A DNA stretch of 64,000 nucleotides from Paramecium sonneborni (lineage: Eukaryota; Ciliophora; Oligohymenophorea; Peniculida; Parameciidae), in contig CAJJDN010000053.1 of NCBI GenBank assembly GCA_905182985.1, forward strand, positions 362,555 to 426,554. Reading direction: 5' to 3'. The position numbers and the translations under genes are program-made. This document shows, piece by piece, positions 1 to 12,673 of the stretch. The notes beneath the pieces were generated by a model, which was given only the letters and a program-made list of their open reading frames with translations, ran no database searches and was not told the DNA's origin. Within the stretch, counting starts at the first letter, position 1, and each line of letters starts with the position of its first letter.

Positions 1-1189
1 TATATTTTCTTTAGAAATCAGCAACAAAGTTGAATTCTGACCTCATAGCTCCTCCAGGATAGATTTGGCAAATGTCATCTTGCAATCTGGAGATTAGACC
101 TTAAAACATAGAAGTGCCGCCTCCAAGTACCATATTGGAGAGCAACTCTTATCTTAATTCCTTATCACATCTCTATATAGAGTTAACAATCATCTATGGC
201 AATGAAAAACTATTCTTATTCACAATAGCGGAATCGAATAATGCTTCAGAACAATGATACCTAATTTTAGGGGTTATATGAATGACTTGTTCATCTGGTA
301 ATTCATAGCTTTTTTCTTCTTCTGTGAAATTATCTTCTGAATTTATCTATTTTATGGAAATATATGAAATACTTGCATTTCATAGTCACTAGCAATATAA
401 CACATTTTTTCTTTAATGTCTTTTATAATCCACAATTTTTCTTCTTCTGAAAATTTATCAAGTGATATTTCATAAGTTTTGAGATCATTTTCCAAACATT
501 AAGTTATTTCCGCTCCAGAGATATGAGAAAATTCTAAAGCATGCATGATTGGGAATCCTTAATAAATTGGAACAACAGTATTGACAGCATGACCTAATTC
601 AATTGATAGGCCACTTAAAAATGTAATTAAAGTGTTTACCTGACTAGTCCAGTAGAAAATAATGATAAACTTGCTGAGTTCATGAATAAAACTGATTAAA
701 CTTTGAGATAATCAAAAAAAACTTCAGCAAGTTTTGATTTGTACTCTTTAGTATTCTTGACTTGATCAATGATTAATAAATTAACTTATTGCAATTCAGA
801 TATTTATAATCCATCTTCAAGAATATATTACCAGAATTCCTTCATTGATTCAACATTATCAATTTTCTATTTAAAATAAATATATAGATTTTACTCCATC
901 TTTGATTGGATTGGATAACTGTACATTTAACTTTTTTTCCTTGATGACTTTTTTTAAATCTTGACCAAATAAGAGTTATGGTTTATTGTTTGGGTTATCA
1001 TTATCATTCTAAACAGAGTGTGATCCACATTTATTATCATAGATAAGCTAAATTATATGATTTAATAATTACTCTTGGGTAATCTTCCCCAGAGATTCCA
1101 ACTTTAATAGTATCAGTACCATTATCAATAACAACGATATCTTTTTAATCGTATTCACTTTCCATAGTGGCTCTTTTATTGGTTTTCAT
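1..1189 (-). CDS. Divergent actin or actin-related protein, 3' end cut by window edge
   Basis: The reading frame matches the actin fold from residue about 15 onward. The first phosphate loop reads DNGTDTIKVGISGEDYP (actin: DNGSGMCKAGFAGDDAP). The middle part has VNTVVPIYQGFPIMHALEF, like the actin stretch around TVPIYEGYALPHAI. The adenosine loop is VLGGGTSMFQGLISRLQDDI, just before the window edge. Three short introns (25, 28 and 26 nt; the first two at 1049-1073 and 867-894) restore the frame. Divergence from conventional actin is high, so this is probably one of the divergent actins or Arps typical of ciliates rather than the main actin. Two in-frame ATGs exist (1189 and 1165); the outer one is given. 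The gene lies 35 bases downstream of the Ca2+-ATPase stop on the same strand. The last 30-40 residues are outside the window. Confidence 0.85.
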
Positions 1190-1224
1190 TTATATAGTTA
1201 ATATATATGATTATTTATAATTAT

Positions 1225-4200
1225 TCAATGCTAATGTTATTAATGAGCAGCTCCAAAAGGATTTTGATCGTGTCTCTAAAAAATAAGTAAATATATTTAC
1301 AAGAGATGAATAACGTCTAGCTAAACCACCTGAGGAGTGATCTCCTTTAAGAGCAATAATTTTATGTTCAGTTTCCATAGGGTTTATTTCTTTGCTTCCG
1401 CATTCACAACACATATCTTCCTTAATGAATTTAAGGAAAAAGCATCCTATGATAGAGATACATCCAAATCCAATACCAATTAACCTGAAAATCATATATA
1501 AATAACAAATACCATTATTCAACTTTGAGTCCAAAATTACCATAAAGACCAATAGCTTTTGACCCAAATGTGACCATAAGTATTTATATACAAAAAATGA
1601 TAGGTACGATCATCATGAATGCAGAGTGTTTGGATAATCCTTCAAAAATATTAATTTCATCATTGAATCTTCTGCTATTGAGAAAATTGAATAATTGAAG
1701 CATGATGAAAACATTAAAGACGTAAGTAAACTAAAAATTAATGAATGAATGTATACATGACGAGATGGTTCATGGCTTACTTCATAAAATACAGCATAGT
1801 CTCTGCCTCCTTCAGGAGTATTCAATCTACCACTGGCAATAAGAGTGCAACTAGTTTCATAATCACAAGGCTCACACTCTATCAAGTAACATTTTTTCTC
1901 ATGACAAACACACTCTGATGATAAACAAGAATCACTTGTTTTTACATCTTTTGATTAAAAAATATTTGGAATTTCTTGCATTGGTTCTCCCTTTGAATCC
2001 TTATATTTCTTCAGATCATCATAAGTGACTTTGCATTTATGATCACTATACTTATATCTTATGCCTAATCCTCCAAAAGCTGTCTGATCATATGAATCAT
2101 GATATTCCGGTAAAAATGAATCTCCAGCAAATACAATTATCAATACAACTGCTATTTATATCAGAGCTGTTCCAACTATAAATTTGAACATCTTTTTTGA
2201 TATTATATATTCATTTCTATCATGTGGTTTACGATAAAGTAATTTTTCAGTAGGCGGTTCAGTAGCTAAGGCAAGAGATCCTAATGTATCCATGATTAAA
2301 TTGACCCACAATAATTGAATTGGTTTCAAGATTTCTTAACTTAAAACAGCTGCTCCTATTAATGTTAATCCCACACTAACTAAATTAGCAGTCAATTGAA
2401 ATCTCAAGAATTTTTTAATGTTATCATATACATTTCTACCCCACATAACTGCTTTAACAATTGAATTGAAATTATCATCTAAAAGAATAATAGCTGCTGC
2501 TTCTCGAGCAACTTCTGTTCCTGCAATACCCATAGCAAAACCAACATCCGCTTTTTTAAGAGCTGGAGCATCATTTGTACCATCTCCTGTAACAGCAACT
2601 ACATGACCTCTTTCAATCAAACCAGTCACTAAGGCATATTTATCTTCAGGTCTACTACGAGCTAACACATCTAAATGAGGATATATTTTATCAAACTCTG
2701 AGCCATTAGCAATTGTATCAACTCTTACATCCTTATTTTCTTTCTTAGCTGTAGTACTATCTCTTGCACAAGGACATAATGCTGTTCTGCATTTTGTGCA
2801 AACAACACCTCCAATCTTTTATATAAAATCAGGTCCTTCCATAACAATTGATTGATCATCTCCAGGTGTAATTATACCACATTCTTTAGCAATAGCTCTT
2901 GCAGTCATTTTATTATCTCCAGTAACCATTCTAACTTTTATTCCAGCTCTTCTGCATAATTAAATAGCTCTTGGGACCTCTTATCTTAAAATATCTTTGA
3001 TTCCCAAAACAGCAACAAGTGTTAAATCACTTTATTCAACATTGTAAACTCCTTTGTTATCTTTAGTTGTTAAATCTTCTCTTGCACTGATATCTTTATA
3101 TGCTAAACAAATAGTTCTTAGAGCTCTTCCAGCCATAGTTTCAATGGCCTTTTCAACTTTTTATTTTAAATCTTAATTCATTGGAACAATTGATCCATTT
3201 CCTTTAGAATGATATTATGAACATGCAGCCAAAACCATTTCAGAAGCTCCTTTGCAAACCAATCTACGTCTTCCACCATCTAATTCTAGTACCATAGACA
3301 TTCTTTTCCTTAAACTGCTAAATGGGAATTTAGTACTAGCAGGATATTTTTCTTTAATTTCTTCATAATTCATGGAACATCTTTCAATATATTCAAGTAA
3401 TGCAATTTCTGTTTTAGATCCTTTAGGTTCAGGTCTAAGCATAGCAGATCCATTGACAATAGCACTCTAAATGAAATATTCTTAAAAGTTTTATGGGAAA
3501 TAGGATGTCAATTATTATTTTTCCGAATATGTGTCAATTTCAATAATATCATCATTCCAAACATTAACAAGTGACATTTTATTTTAAGTTAATGTTCCAG
3601 TTTTATCAGAGCAAATCATTGAAGCTCCACCCATAGTTTCACAAGCTGCCATTTTTCTAACAAGATTTTAATCTTGAAGCATTTATTTAGTAGAATAAGC
3701 CAATGATAGAGTAACAGCCAATGGTAATCCTTCAGGAATAGCAACAACAACCACAGTGATTCCAATAATGAAATATCCAATGATTGTTACTACCATATAG
3801 TTTTCCCAATCATCATTAATTCCTCTCTCAATACCAAATCTTAGACACATAACTGAAACAATTAAAATAGCTGAAATTAATCCAAATTTACCAATATCTT
3901 CAGCAATTGCTGTTAATTTCATCTACAAAGGAGTAGCTATTAAATTAATAGATATAATACCTTCTGGCTCATCTTATCTCAACAATGCTGCAATTTTACC
4001 TGCACAAGAAGAATCTCCTACAACGAGAATAAGCATCCTTCCTTCACCACTTAACACTCTAGTTCCACTCATCATTATTGGTGATGGAACATCATGATGA
4101 CCAGCAGTATTCTATTATATTAAAATGATATATATACTTGTCCTCCTTCTTCTTTTAATTAGTTCCTTTTATTTATACATTCACTTAACACATTTTTCTT

Positions 4201-4947
4201 GATTGGATCAGTTTCTCCTGTCATAGCACTTTCATCTGATGTTAAATCTGATGCTTCTAATACAAATCCATCTGCTGGTATTTCCATTCCTTCAAATATT
4301 TATACAACATCTCCAACTAATACTTCACTCATATGTATATCACATTTCTTGCCATTTCTAACTACAGTCACTCTTTTTCTTTCATCAGCTACTTCATTCA
4401 ATTTTTAAAATTATCGTTCTTTTTAATAATCATTCACAGCATTTGCATTTGTTGATATAATCACTGCCACTAATATTGCAAATCCTATATTTATTTAATA
4501 TTTTTAATACCTTCAATCCATGCTAATTTTCTATAACTTTCATCAGCAGTTGAAACATCTACTATAATACTGATCACTGCTGCTACACATAAAACTTTCA
4601 TTGTAAAATCATTCAATGCACCAAGCCACAACTCACAATAACCTTTTGGTTCAATTTTTGGTTTCCTATTGTGACCAAATGCTCTCTCTCTCTCTGCTTA
4701 GTCCTACATCGTCAAACCATTCTTAAAATCTGTACATAGTCCTTCCTTTTATGTTTTTTCAATCTCTTACCTCTATCAACTTCTCTCCTAGCTCTTCTAG
4801 TTTGTCTACTTCCTCTGCAAAAACTCTTTCCTAGCACATATATGCAATTGAACACAACGTTTGCTTAGCTACTCGAAACTTTCCATATGGTTCACTCCCA
4901 TCATCTTTCAGTTATTCCTGCTGCGTCATCGGGTCATCATCAGCCAT
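1225..4947 (-). CDS. Plasma-membrane-type Ca2+-transporting P-type ATPase (PMCA, P2B)
   Basis: This pump would export Ca2+ from the cytosol across the plasma or alveolar membrane. The phosphorylation loop CSDKTGTLT is at about 3590-3620. The hinge motif [20 protein letters not shown] is at about 2500-2610, followed by the PMCA-type stretch with [20 protein letters not shown]. Near the C-terminus [20 protein letters not shown] matches the PMCA M8 region (FVMMQLFNEINARK). Introns are short, for example 25 nt (GTAAATAT...TTTTAG) before the last exon. The N-terminus is [10 protein letters not shown], and the stop is TGA at 1225-1227. The cytosolic tail after M10 is short (about 60 residues), so a long animal-type calmodulin-binding tail is absent. 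The exoplasmic loop between M7 and M8 is unusually long and carries eight cysteines (about 1750-2120). Confidence 0.95.
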
Positions 4948-5736
4948 TGCTTATTATTATTATTATTATAATCTTTTTTATTTCAAACCATATTAATATG
5001 AAACAGTTATACATTAATAATCATCAATATATTACATAATACATATCTACTTACCACAATCCTTCCATCTATTATTCTAATCTCATCCTTATATTCAATC
5101 CTCATATAAGTTCTTTGCTTTATTAAATATTCATCCCTTATTCTTTATCACCAATGCTTTACCCTTTATCTCATAAAAGCATTTCATTTATATAAATGAA
5201 TGCATTATTATAATATATTATATTATATAAAAGTAAAAAGCCTTTCTTTTTTAATTCCATCACTATACCATCATTTTTAAGCAATATCTGATTCTTAATA
5301 ATTGTTATTCAATTCAATTTAATATTGGGTTGCAATAAAATTCAAATAAATATTGCCCTATTAAAATTTAAGATCTTAGACCTAAAAGTCCTATTGTCTA
5401 ATTAAACAAGTTTGACTCATTCTAAATCTAAGATTCTCATCACTAAAAATAAATTATCATTATATGAGAAAAAATAAATTCTTATCAAAAGATTTTTCAT
5501 TAAACAAATTATGTTATTATATTAAATAAATCTCATTTTTTATTACACTTTCTTTAAGCTTATTTTAGAATCAAATTTCTTAATGAATTATAAAAAATAA
5601 TTAATCAATGAAATCTTGAACTAAAAGATTACAAATTACTACAAATATTTGAATTCATAATCATTTTAAAAGGATTACAAAAAAATAATTAGTTATTTTA
5701 TATATGAAAATTCTTATTAATTAATAAAAATTTAAT
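4948..5736. other. Divergent intergenic region between Ca2+-ATPase and GPI-transferase-like gene
   Basis: These 789 AT-rich bases contain no frame that resembles a protein. Both flanking genes point away from it, so it should hold both promoters. A short inverted repeat (CATTTATATAAATG, about 5189-5202) and a run of AT dinucleotides lie near the middle. I see no other structure. Confidence 0.5.
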
Positions 5737-7782
5737 ATGTTTAATTATACTAATGTTGGATTTCTATGCCTAAAAATAATTGCCCTTCTTTGCATTTTAA
5801 TTGGATACTTTATGAATTCATAAGAATTAAACAAAGCATAGAAAAATAATGGAAATCCATTATTGCTTGATAAAAAAGATTTTTTTTATTATGTATTTAG
5901 CAGAATCGTTTTAATTGTTGATGAAAATTTTAAAGGATTCGACTAAAATGATGTATATTATCATATAGATTCACAATTCAATATAAATTATGAAATTTTA
6001 TACAATACTGTCATACATGGAATAAGTCCAATTGCATAATTACAATATTGGAATATTTAATACTCAACCCTAGATAGTGTGACATACTAATTATAAAAGC
6101 AGAATAAAACCAGCTATTTATCAAGCTATAAAGCTTACACAGATTATGATCCATTTAGTAAATTTTAGTCATTAAACGATGGTTCAGAATTAATTACTAA
6201 ATTAAACTCAAAAGAGTTTGCATTCTATTATATTGATAATCTATAGCTATCCTCTATAGAATATGATAATTTATTTGCTTAATTAGATAATAACACAATG
6301 ATTATTATACTTAAATTTGACAAAGTCTATTTTTATACAAATAGAACCAGATTATCTAAAGATGAACATACCAGAACTAAATATTCAATTGATTCTTTAA
6401 CAGCCACTATAAGTTGTTTATTAGATTCTCCAATACCATTAGAAAATCATGGAATGTTATTGCCGGGTCTTTTTTATGAAACAACACCTGCTCAAGATAT
6501 CAATCAAATCTAACTTCTTGATTATATGATGAATTTATACTAATTGTATGAACATTATAATTTGATTGAAAAAAAGAAATCACTTAAGTATTAAAAAGAT
6601 TTGGACTTATTCAAAGAATAATTTGAATTGGTTTCTAATAGTAAAGATGCTAAATAGATTTAAACTTATTTAGATACACTAAAGAATGAGATTCAAGAAC
6701 TAACTGTTGCTATAAATTCCGAGATAAGTGGTAATATCTTTGTACTTTTGTTGGGATTATTTTTATGTGTCTATATATTATATTTAATATTTTTTAAGCA
6801 GCAAGAGTTAGTTATTATTGATTGGTATATCATAGGATTAACTATAGCTTTTGCCTTTATAGAAATGAATTGGCTTAAAATAACAATATTTTTAATCTTA
6901 CTATTAAAAATGAAATAACCAGTGATTTAAAATCTTTTAGGATTCTTACTTTTGATAATTGATTTCCCATTTTATTAAATAGTTTCAATAGGGAGTTTAG
7001 CTTTCTTATTTCTAAAACAAAAAGATTTAATTTCATCATTATTTTTTGCAGATAAAAATTTATCAAAATATGCAGCAGCTATACTTATAATAGTTATATT
7101 ATGTTCATACGTGAAGTATTTATTAATTATTATAATACCTTTGATTATATTTTTATTTAGAAAAAATTTGGATGTTGCAATTTTGCTGATTTGTTGTTTT
7201 TGTAGGGCTTAAAATCTCTTGCCAGTAATATTATTGTCCTTTTAATATTTTAAAGAAAATGAACAAAGTTATTTTAAATATCCTGGTTATTTAATTATAG
7301 ATATTTTATATATTACAGTAACTCATCCTGTACTTCCTAATAGTCCTATTCTATGCTAAATTGATGGATATTTGCATCTAATGGATATCATAATGTTAAT
7401 TTGTTTATAATAAATGTTTTATCATTTTACTACTGAGATTAATAGTAACTTAGAAATTAATGAAAAAAGCATAATAACAAGTATTTAAAAGATTACTGAA
7501 TTTAATGTGGAATATTTTGATAATATAATATTATAATTAATCATAGAAATAATATGGATAATCGAATTAATATTAACAGAAATTTTCTGTTATGATATGA
7601 AGCATATTGGAAATTAGTATTTTACATTACAATTCTTATGTTTAAATTTATTTATGTTGTTATTTTATGTAATTAAAGAAGGAGGAGGAAGGCAGGTTGA
7701 GTTATAATATGAAAAAACAAATAAATAAGAGTTAGAGACAAAAGAAATGTATGAAAATTAAATGAAAGAAATTGAAATTTGA
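5737..7782 (+). CDS. GPI ethanolamine-phosphate transferase-like multi-spanning membrane protein
   Basis: This is a single intron-free frame of 681 codons ending in TGA. An N-terminal signal-anchor (IIALLCILIGYFM) precedes a soluble domain of about 290 residues. That domain contains SLTATISCLLDSPIPLENHG, which resembles the PIG-O/PIG-G signature where a metal-dependent phosphodiesterase domain ends (PTLSLLLGLPIP-x-N-x-G). The rest, from about residue 330, is a series of hydrophobic helices as in the PIG-N/O/G family, which add phosphoethanolamine to GPI anchors in the ER. I do not see the usual metal-binding Asp/His and the nucleophile Thr region, so the enzyme may be degenerate or very divergent. 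An in-frame upstream ATG at 5704 would add 11 residues. The MFS gene starts 60 bases downstream on the same strand. Confidence 0.55.
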
Positions 7783-7841
7783 CTGAGATATTAATTCATG
7801 ATGAATGATTTGAACATTTAATATTAAATATATCTTTATAA

Positions 7842-9448
7842 ATGAAGCCATAGACTGTTCCTTAATCATTGGCATAAAGTGATAATTCATTGGATAAAAA
7901 TCAAAATGAAAGTTAAGTAGATGAACCTGGAGATGAACATCAATTTAAAGTATATTCAGCAAAGGAATTAAAGAGTATTAAACTATAAGGTTTAATATGT
8001 TTATTTGGTGGGGTTGCTCTTCATTTTGTGCTTGGTACATTTTATCTTTGGGGAGGCATAAGTATATTGAATATGTTAATACAAAAGGTCCTTATGTTGC
8101 TGCCTATATGAAACAATATGATCGAAATGTCACATAATCTACACTTCAAATTGTATTCCCAATTTTAGGAATAGCCACTAATTCAGTTCTTTCATTTGGA
8201 GTTAAGTTAGCGTTTAGAATAGGTTTTTAAACTATGATCTGTGGAGCCGGATTTTTAATTTCGCTTGCATTTTTAATATTGTCTATCATTAATGATATTT
8301 ATGGATTTATCTTGATATATTGTTTTATGATTGGTATTCCTACAGGATTAGTTTATATGTTACCAATAAGTAAATTTTATAATTATTTTCAATAAGTTTG
8401 TGGATGGAAATATTTTCCATTTAATAGAGGAATGGTTTCTGGATTGATTATTGCAGGTTATGGATTTGGAGCATTTTCATTTAACTTTTTATGCAAAGCT
8501 ATATGTAACCCTAATAATGAAGACCCAGAATTGTCTTTTGAAGAGAATGGAAAAATAAAGAAATATTTTTCAGAAAGTGTTTATAAAAATGTTCCTTTAA
8601 TGTTCAGGATGCTAGCATTGTAATTAAAAAAAATTGTTAATTTAGATCATATTTCTTTTTAACTATAATTGCAACTTTATTAGTAAAATATCCAAATGAT
8701 TTGAATTTAGAATATTAATAAGCTTTAGGGGAAGGTTATAAAAAACCAAGTGGAATAAATCATGAGAAATCTGTCGATTATAATCCAACGGTAATGCATG
8801 CAGAATGCGAAACATTAGAACAAGGTTTAAAATCTAGACCATTCTGGTTTTTAGTAGTTATGGTGTTATGCTCAATAATTTTTGGTATGCTTTTAGCTAA
8901 TTGCTATAAAGTATTTGGATAAACAGTAAAAATTAATAAAATTTAAATAAGCTTGGAATTAATGATGCTAAATTAACTGTTCTTGGTTCAGTTTAGGCAA
9001 TATGTAATGGAGGTTCAAGATTTGGATGGGCAGTTTTATTTGATAAAATCGGTTTTAAAAAAGTTTATTTAATAATTGCAGTTATCAATTTAATTTGTAC
9101 TGCATCTATTGGTTATATAAGTAATAGTTATACTGGTTATTTTATTATTTTGTGTGTATCAATGTGTTGTGAAGGAGGTTTATTTTCTTGTTATCCTGCA
9201 GTTAGTGCAAAAATATTTGGACATAAAGTAATATTATATAAAATAAATTAAATTAGGTAGGACCTATAATATATGGTGGATTATTCTTTGTTATTGGTTT
9301 ATCTAATATGTTAGGATATTTATTGTACAAATTTGGAGAACCATCAATAGGTTTTGGTGGAATCTTTTGGATTTTATTTGGATTTTGTTGTGTTGCTTTC
9401 ATATTCGGAATATTTTTTAAAGAAGAACATGATTGGAAAAAAAAATGA
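7842..9448 (+). CDS. Major facilitator superfamily transporter, oxalate/formate antiporter type
   Basis: Four introns (26, 26, 26, 29 nt) join to a 499-residue protein; the exon sum is exactly 500 codons including TGA. After a polar N-terminus of about 55 residues come about 12 hydrophobic helices. Family features are VALHFVLGTFYLWGGIS at helix 1, RGMVSGLIIAGYGFGAFSFN in the middle, and in the second half NGGSRFGWAVLFDKIGF, which is the MFS motif (GxxxDKxGxK) of OxlT-like proteins. The ending FGIFFKEEHDWKKK is cytosolic and basic. It probably moves a monocarboxylate or similar organic anion; the substrate cannot be read from sequence. Two of the four introns end in AAG instead of TAG. Confidence 0.85.
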
Positions 9449-9621
9449 ATAAATTATTAAATATTTCCCTAAATCTTATTTTAATAAATCTAATGTTTAT
9501 CATTAGAAAAAAGAATAAAATTAAATTAAGGGAGACTAAAGTAGGAGATTTTATATTCTAATAATAATTGAATATATTTTTTTAAATATATTGTTTAATT
9601 TAAATATTTATTATATTTAGG

Positions 9622-10363
9622 ATGACTGATACTAAAGGATCAATGGTGGCACCATTATCAAAATATAAATTAGTATTTTTAGGAGATTAATCTGTTGGGA
9701 AAACTTCAATTATAAATAGATTTATGTTCGATACATTTGATGGCAAAGATCATGTAATTGAGTTTGAATATTGAAGCCTACAGTTGGAATTGATTTTATT
9801 TCCAAGACCCTCTACTATGAGGATAGAACAATTCGTTTGTAATTATGGGATACAGCAGGATAAGAGAGATTCAGATCCCTTATACCAAGCTATATTAGAG
9901 ATAGTGCAGTTGCTGTAGTTTGTTATGATGTTGAAGGTATATTATGATAATATTAAGTTAAATAATCATTTGATAGTGTTGTTAAATGGATTGAAGATGT
10001 ACGTCTAGAAAGAGGAACCGATGTAATAATCTTTTTAGTGGCAAACAAAATTGATCTTGAAAATAGGTAATTCATTATATACTAATTGTTAGAGTTGTAT
10101 CTACAGAATTAGGGGCAACATTAGCTAAAGAATAAGATGCTCATTTTATTGAAGTTAGTGCTAAATCAGGAAGCAATGTTGAATTACTATTTAAATAAAT
10201 AGCAGCTACTCTCCCAGGTACTGAAACATCTTAAATGGTTAATTCTGTTGTTAACAATCCTACTTAACGTATTATATTATATTTATTGATAGCTAATAAT
10301 GTAAAATTAGACAACCCATAAAATTAAGATTAGGAAAAAAATGATCGAAAGTCATGTTGTTGA
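9622..10363 (+). CDS. RAB6: Rab6 small GTPase
   Basis: This GTPase should control Golgi-related vesicle traffic. The P-loop segment is [20 protein letters not shown], characteristic of Rab6/Ypt6. Switch I carries [13 protein letters not shown], switch II is [20 protein letters not shown], the guanine motif is ANKIDL, and SAKSG follows. The C-terminus ends KSCC, a double-Cys prenylation signal. Four introns (23, 21, 26, 24 nt) give 215 residues with the frame closed. The fourth intron (GTATTATA...TGATAG) is inferred because removing it restores the Rab6-like tail [10 protein letters not shown]. The first two introns end in AAG. The stop codon lies five bases from the stop of the convergent gene. 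Confidence 0.97.
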
Positions 10364-10368
10364 TTTCC

Positions 10369-11616
10369 TCATATTATAATATATATATATCGATTTCATA
10401 ACTTTTGTTAGTAATAATCATTCTCGTTTTTGAATTCATGATATTTCTAATGTGTTTATTAACTTCTCCTTTTTATTCCTTAAAACATACATACCCTCTC
10501 ATTCCCTAAACAAGCTTCTGTCATTTTATTTTCAGATACCTATTCAAAATATTTGTTTAAGCCTTTAAAGTTAAATCGGTTAGCTGCTTTATTCCTACAA
10601 AGATAAGTTTATTCTTAAAATTTTAAATCTCCCCAATTTATTTATTGAGGGATTATTTATAAAGATTATCTTTATTCTTTATCTCTTTTGATATGTGGTT
10701 CATAATCTCCTTTAGATTTTAATAATATAGATTTAGTTATCCAGTGCGATCTTAATATTTTTTTTGCTTGCATTAATTTTTTTTACTATTCAACAAAAAA
10801 CTTTTACATGAGCAATGCTTTAAATAATTCCATCAACTATAACCCTTTAAAGAATGCTACTGCAATTATTGAATTTGAATTATTAATTGTATCTCTAGAA
10901 TCAATAATTTAATTTATTGATGATATGAATTGTTCCAAAATAGATTAATATTGATTTAATTTTTAATTGAAACTTATCGATTGAAATTTAAGAGTCTTTA
11001 AAATAAGCATTTCAATTAAGCTTTCAAATTATTATCTAATTTACATTAATACTTATATTGATGTTAATTATGAATCCTATTCTTCAATTCTTTAATTATT
11101 TTATACATTTAAGAAATCTAAAGTAGTTAAGAATTTATAAAAATCATCTAAATCATAATCTTCTTTCAAAATGTCTATATTTTATACATTAATCATAGTA
11201 ATTTTTTATTCATCATCATTATGAATTGATGGTGAAAAAAGTGATATTTTTTTTGTGCATTTAGAACTCTTTCTCATCTAAATTTCTTCCTCTTCTTCTA
11301 ATTCAAAATCCAAATTAGCCAACAAATTGAATTTTGAATAATTAGAAATATTTTCTGAATCTTAATCATAATAAATATGTTCAGCTCTATCGCCCTATTC
11401 TATTTTTCATTAACATCTTGTACGCTCAAATTCAATCTGAGGTGTTCTAAGATATGGTCCAGGTATTCCTTTTTTCTTTTATTTTATGCAATCTTGATTT
11501 ATCTCTTCTGAAGGATCATCATTTTCATCGATGAAGGCATCAGCCATCATATTATGAAAATTAGAAAAATCAAAGTTCAAATATCCATCAAAAGTCTCTT
11601 TTAAGTCTTCAGTCAT
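10369..11616 (-). CDS. Unknown protein, 415 residues
   Basis: One uninterrupted frame in the ciliate code runs from ATG to TGA (416 codons) with no intron, which is far longer than expected by chance. The N-terminal part is acidic (a DFELEEEEE stretch near residue 115) and has a short basic patch KQKKKGIPGPYL. The middle is hydrophilic and probably helical, with Gln/Leu-rich heptads (IEEQDSQLTSIQVLMQIRQQ). The C-terminal quarter contains NWGDLKFQEQTYLCRNKAAN. I recognise no family, membrane segment or signal peptide. Its 3' end nearly touches that of Rab6, so the two transcripts must either overlap or have almost no untranslated tail. Confidence 0.8.
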
Positions 11617-11932
11617 TAGTATTTATTTATTTTATATCCCTAAATTTATTTATATAAAGCTTCGATGTTAATCATACATATTAATTAATTTTTATAAATA
11701 AATTCCAACTATTTTCAATTCATTATCAAACCTTCATAACTACAATTGATATTCATATAAAATAACTAAAAATATAAAATAATTTATAATTATATTTGTA
11801 AAATATAAGTATTTATAAATTTAGAAGAACTTAATTCCAAAGTAAATCAAATTTATAAAAACAAGGCAGTCATATTTTATTTGAATCCAAATTTTATTTA
11901 CAATATTAAACTATTTATTAAAATAAATTATA
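11617..11932. other. Divergent intergenic region
   Basis: About 316 bases, strongly AT-rich, lie between two divergent genes. I see no coding frame, RNA gene or repeat, only poly-A/T runs expected of promoter DNA. Confidence 0.5.
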
Positions 11933-12673
11933 ATGAAAGCCAAAACTAACTTTAAAAATCAATAAGCTATTCTACTTCCACCAATAGATAGAAGATAAAC
12001 TCAACCAATTTAGTTTGATTAAATTAATTAATTGATCAATTAATCATTATTTAATCCTAAATAAAATAGAGCTTAATCTCTATATTCTTTAGATTTATAA
12101 GCTCAGAACTCAGCAAAAATTTCCGCTAAAGTGTCTCCCAGAAAAAATATAAAGGATTATAACAAATGGTATGTTCCTCCAAAAAAAAGGTTTCATGATT
12201 TAAGAAAAGAGTCTGAAGAATTTTAATAGGAACAATATATTATTAATACATATGCATAATAATAATTGAAATACAATCAAATATTGAGAGAGTCAAAGCA
12301 ATTAGCATAATTTGTTGATGAAGTATTAATGATATTGAAATAATTTAGTTTTATAAAAAACATAAACGAAGCCCTTCTTTCATTCATTGAGTTAATATTA
12401 ATATTAATAAATTTTAAGTCTAATATTTTAATTTTGTATTAAGAAATTCATAAATGTCAAAATTTTTACAACTTCAACTTTTAAGCATAGGATTTGATTG
12501 AGATTGATAAATCAATTCTAGCATTAAATCTCAGGGAGTTACATTTTATTAGGATAATTGATTTTTCTGCAAATCTAATTTTAATTCTATGTTAGGATTC
12601 TTTTATATTTTAAAAAAATACTATACTAGATGTAATTTAAGATTATCGAATATTTAATACATAATTATCATGA
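11933..12673 (+). CDS. Unknown hydrophilic protein, 246 residues
   Basis: A single open frame in the ciliate code (ATG to TGA, no intron needed). The first 100 residues are Gln/Asn/Ser-rich with basic patches (LPPIDRRQTQPIQF, SAKISAKVSPRKN). The second half has hydrophobic stretches such as ALLSFIELILILINF and DFSANLILILCQ, which could be helices packed in a fold or weak membrane segments. No family is recognised. The N-terminal half has codon use like the neighbouring genes, while the second half is more AT-rich, so the true end may differ or the gene may be decaying. Confidence 0.5.

Noticed and set aside
2418..2606. Plus-strand frame antisense to the Ca2+-ATPase
   Set aside because: It lies over the conserved GDGTNDAP region of the minus-strand gene and has no independent protein character.
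4199..4408. Plus-strand frame of 69 codons
   Set aside because: Antisense shadow of the Ca2+-ATPase actuator region.
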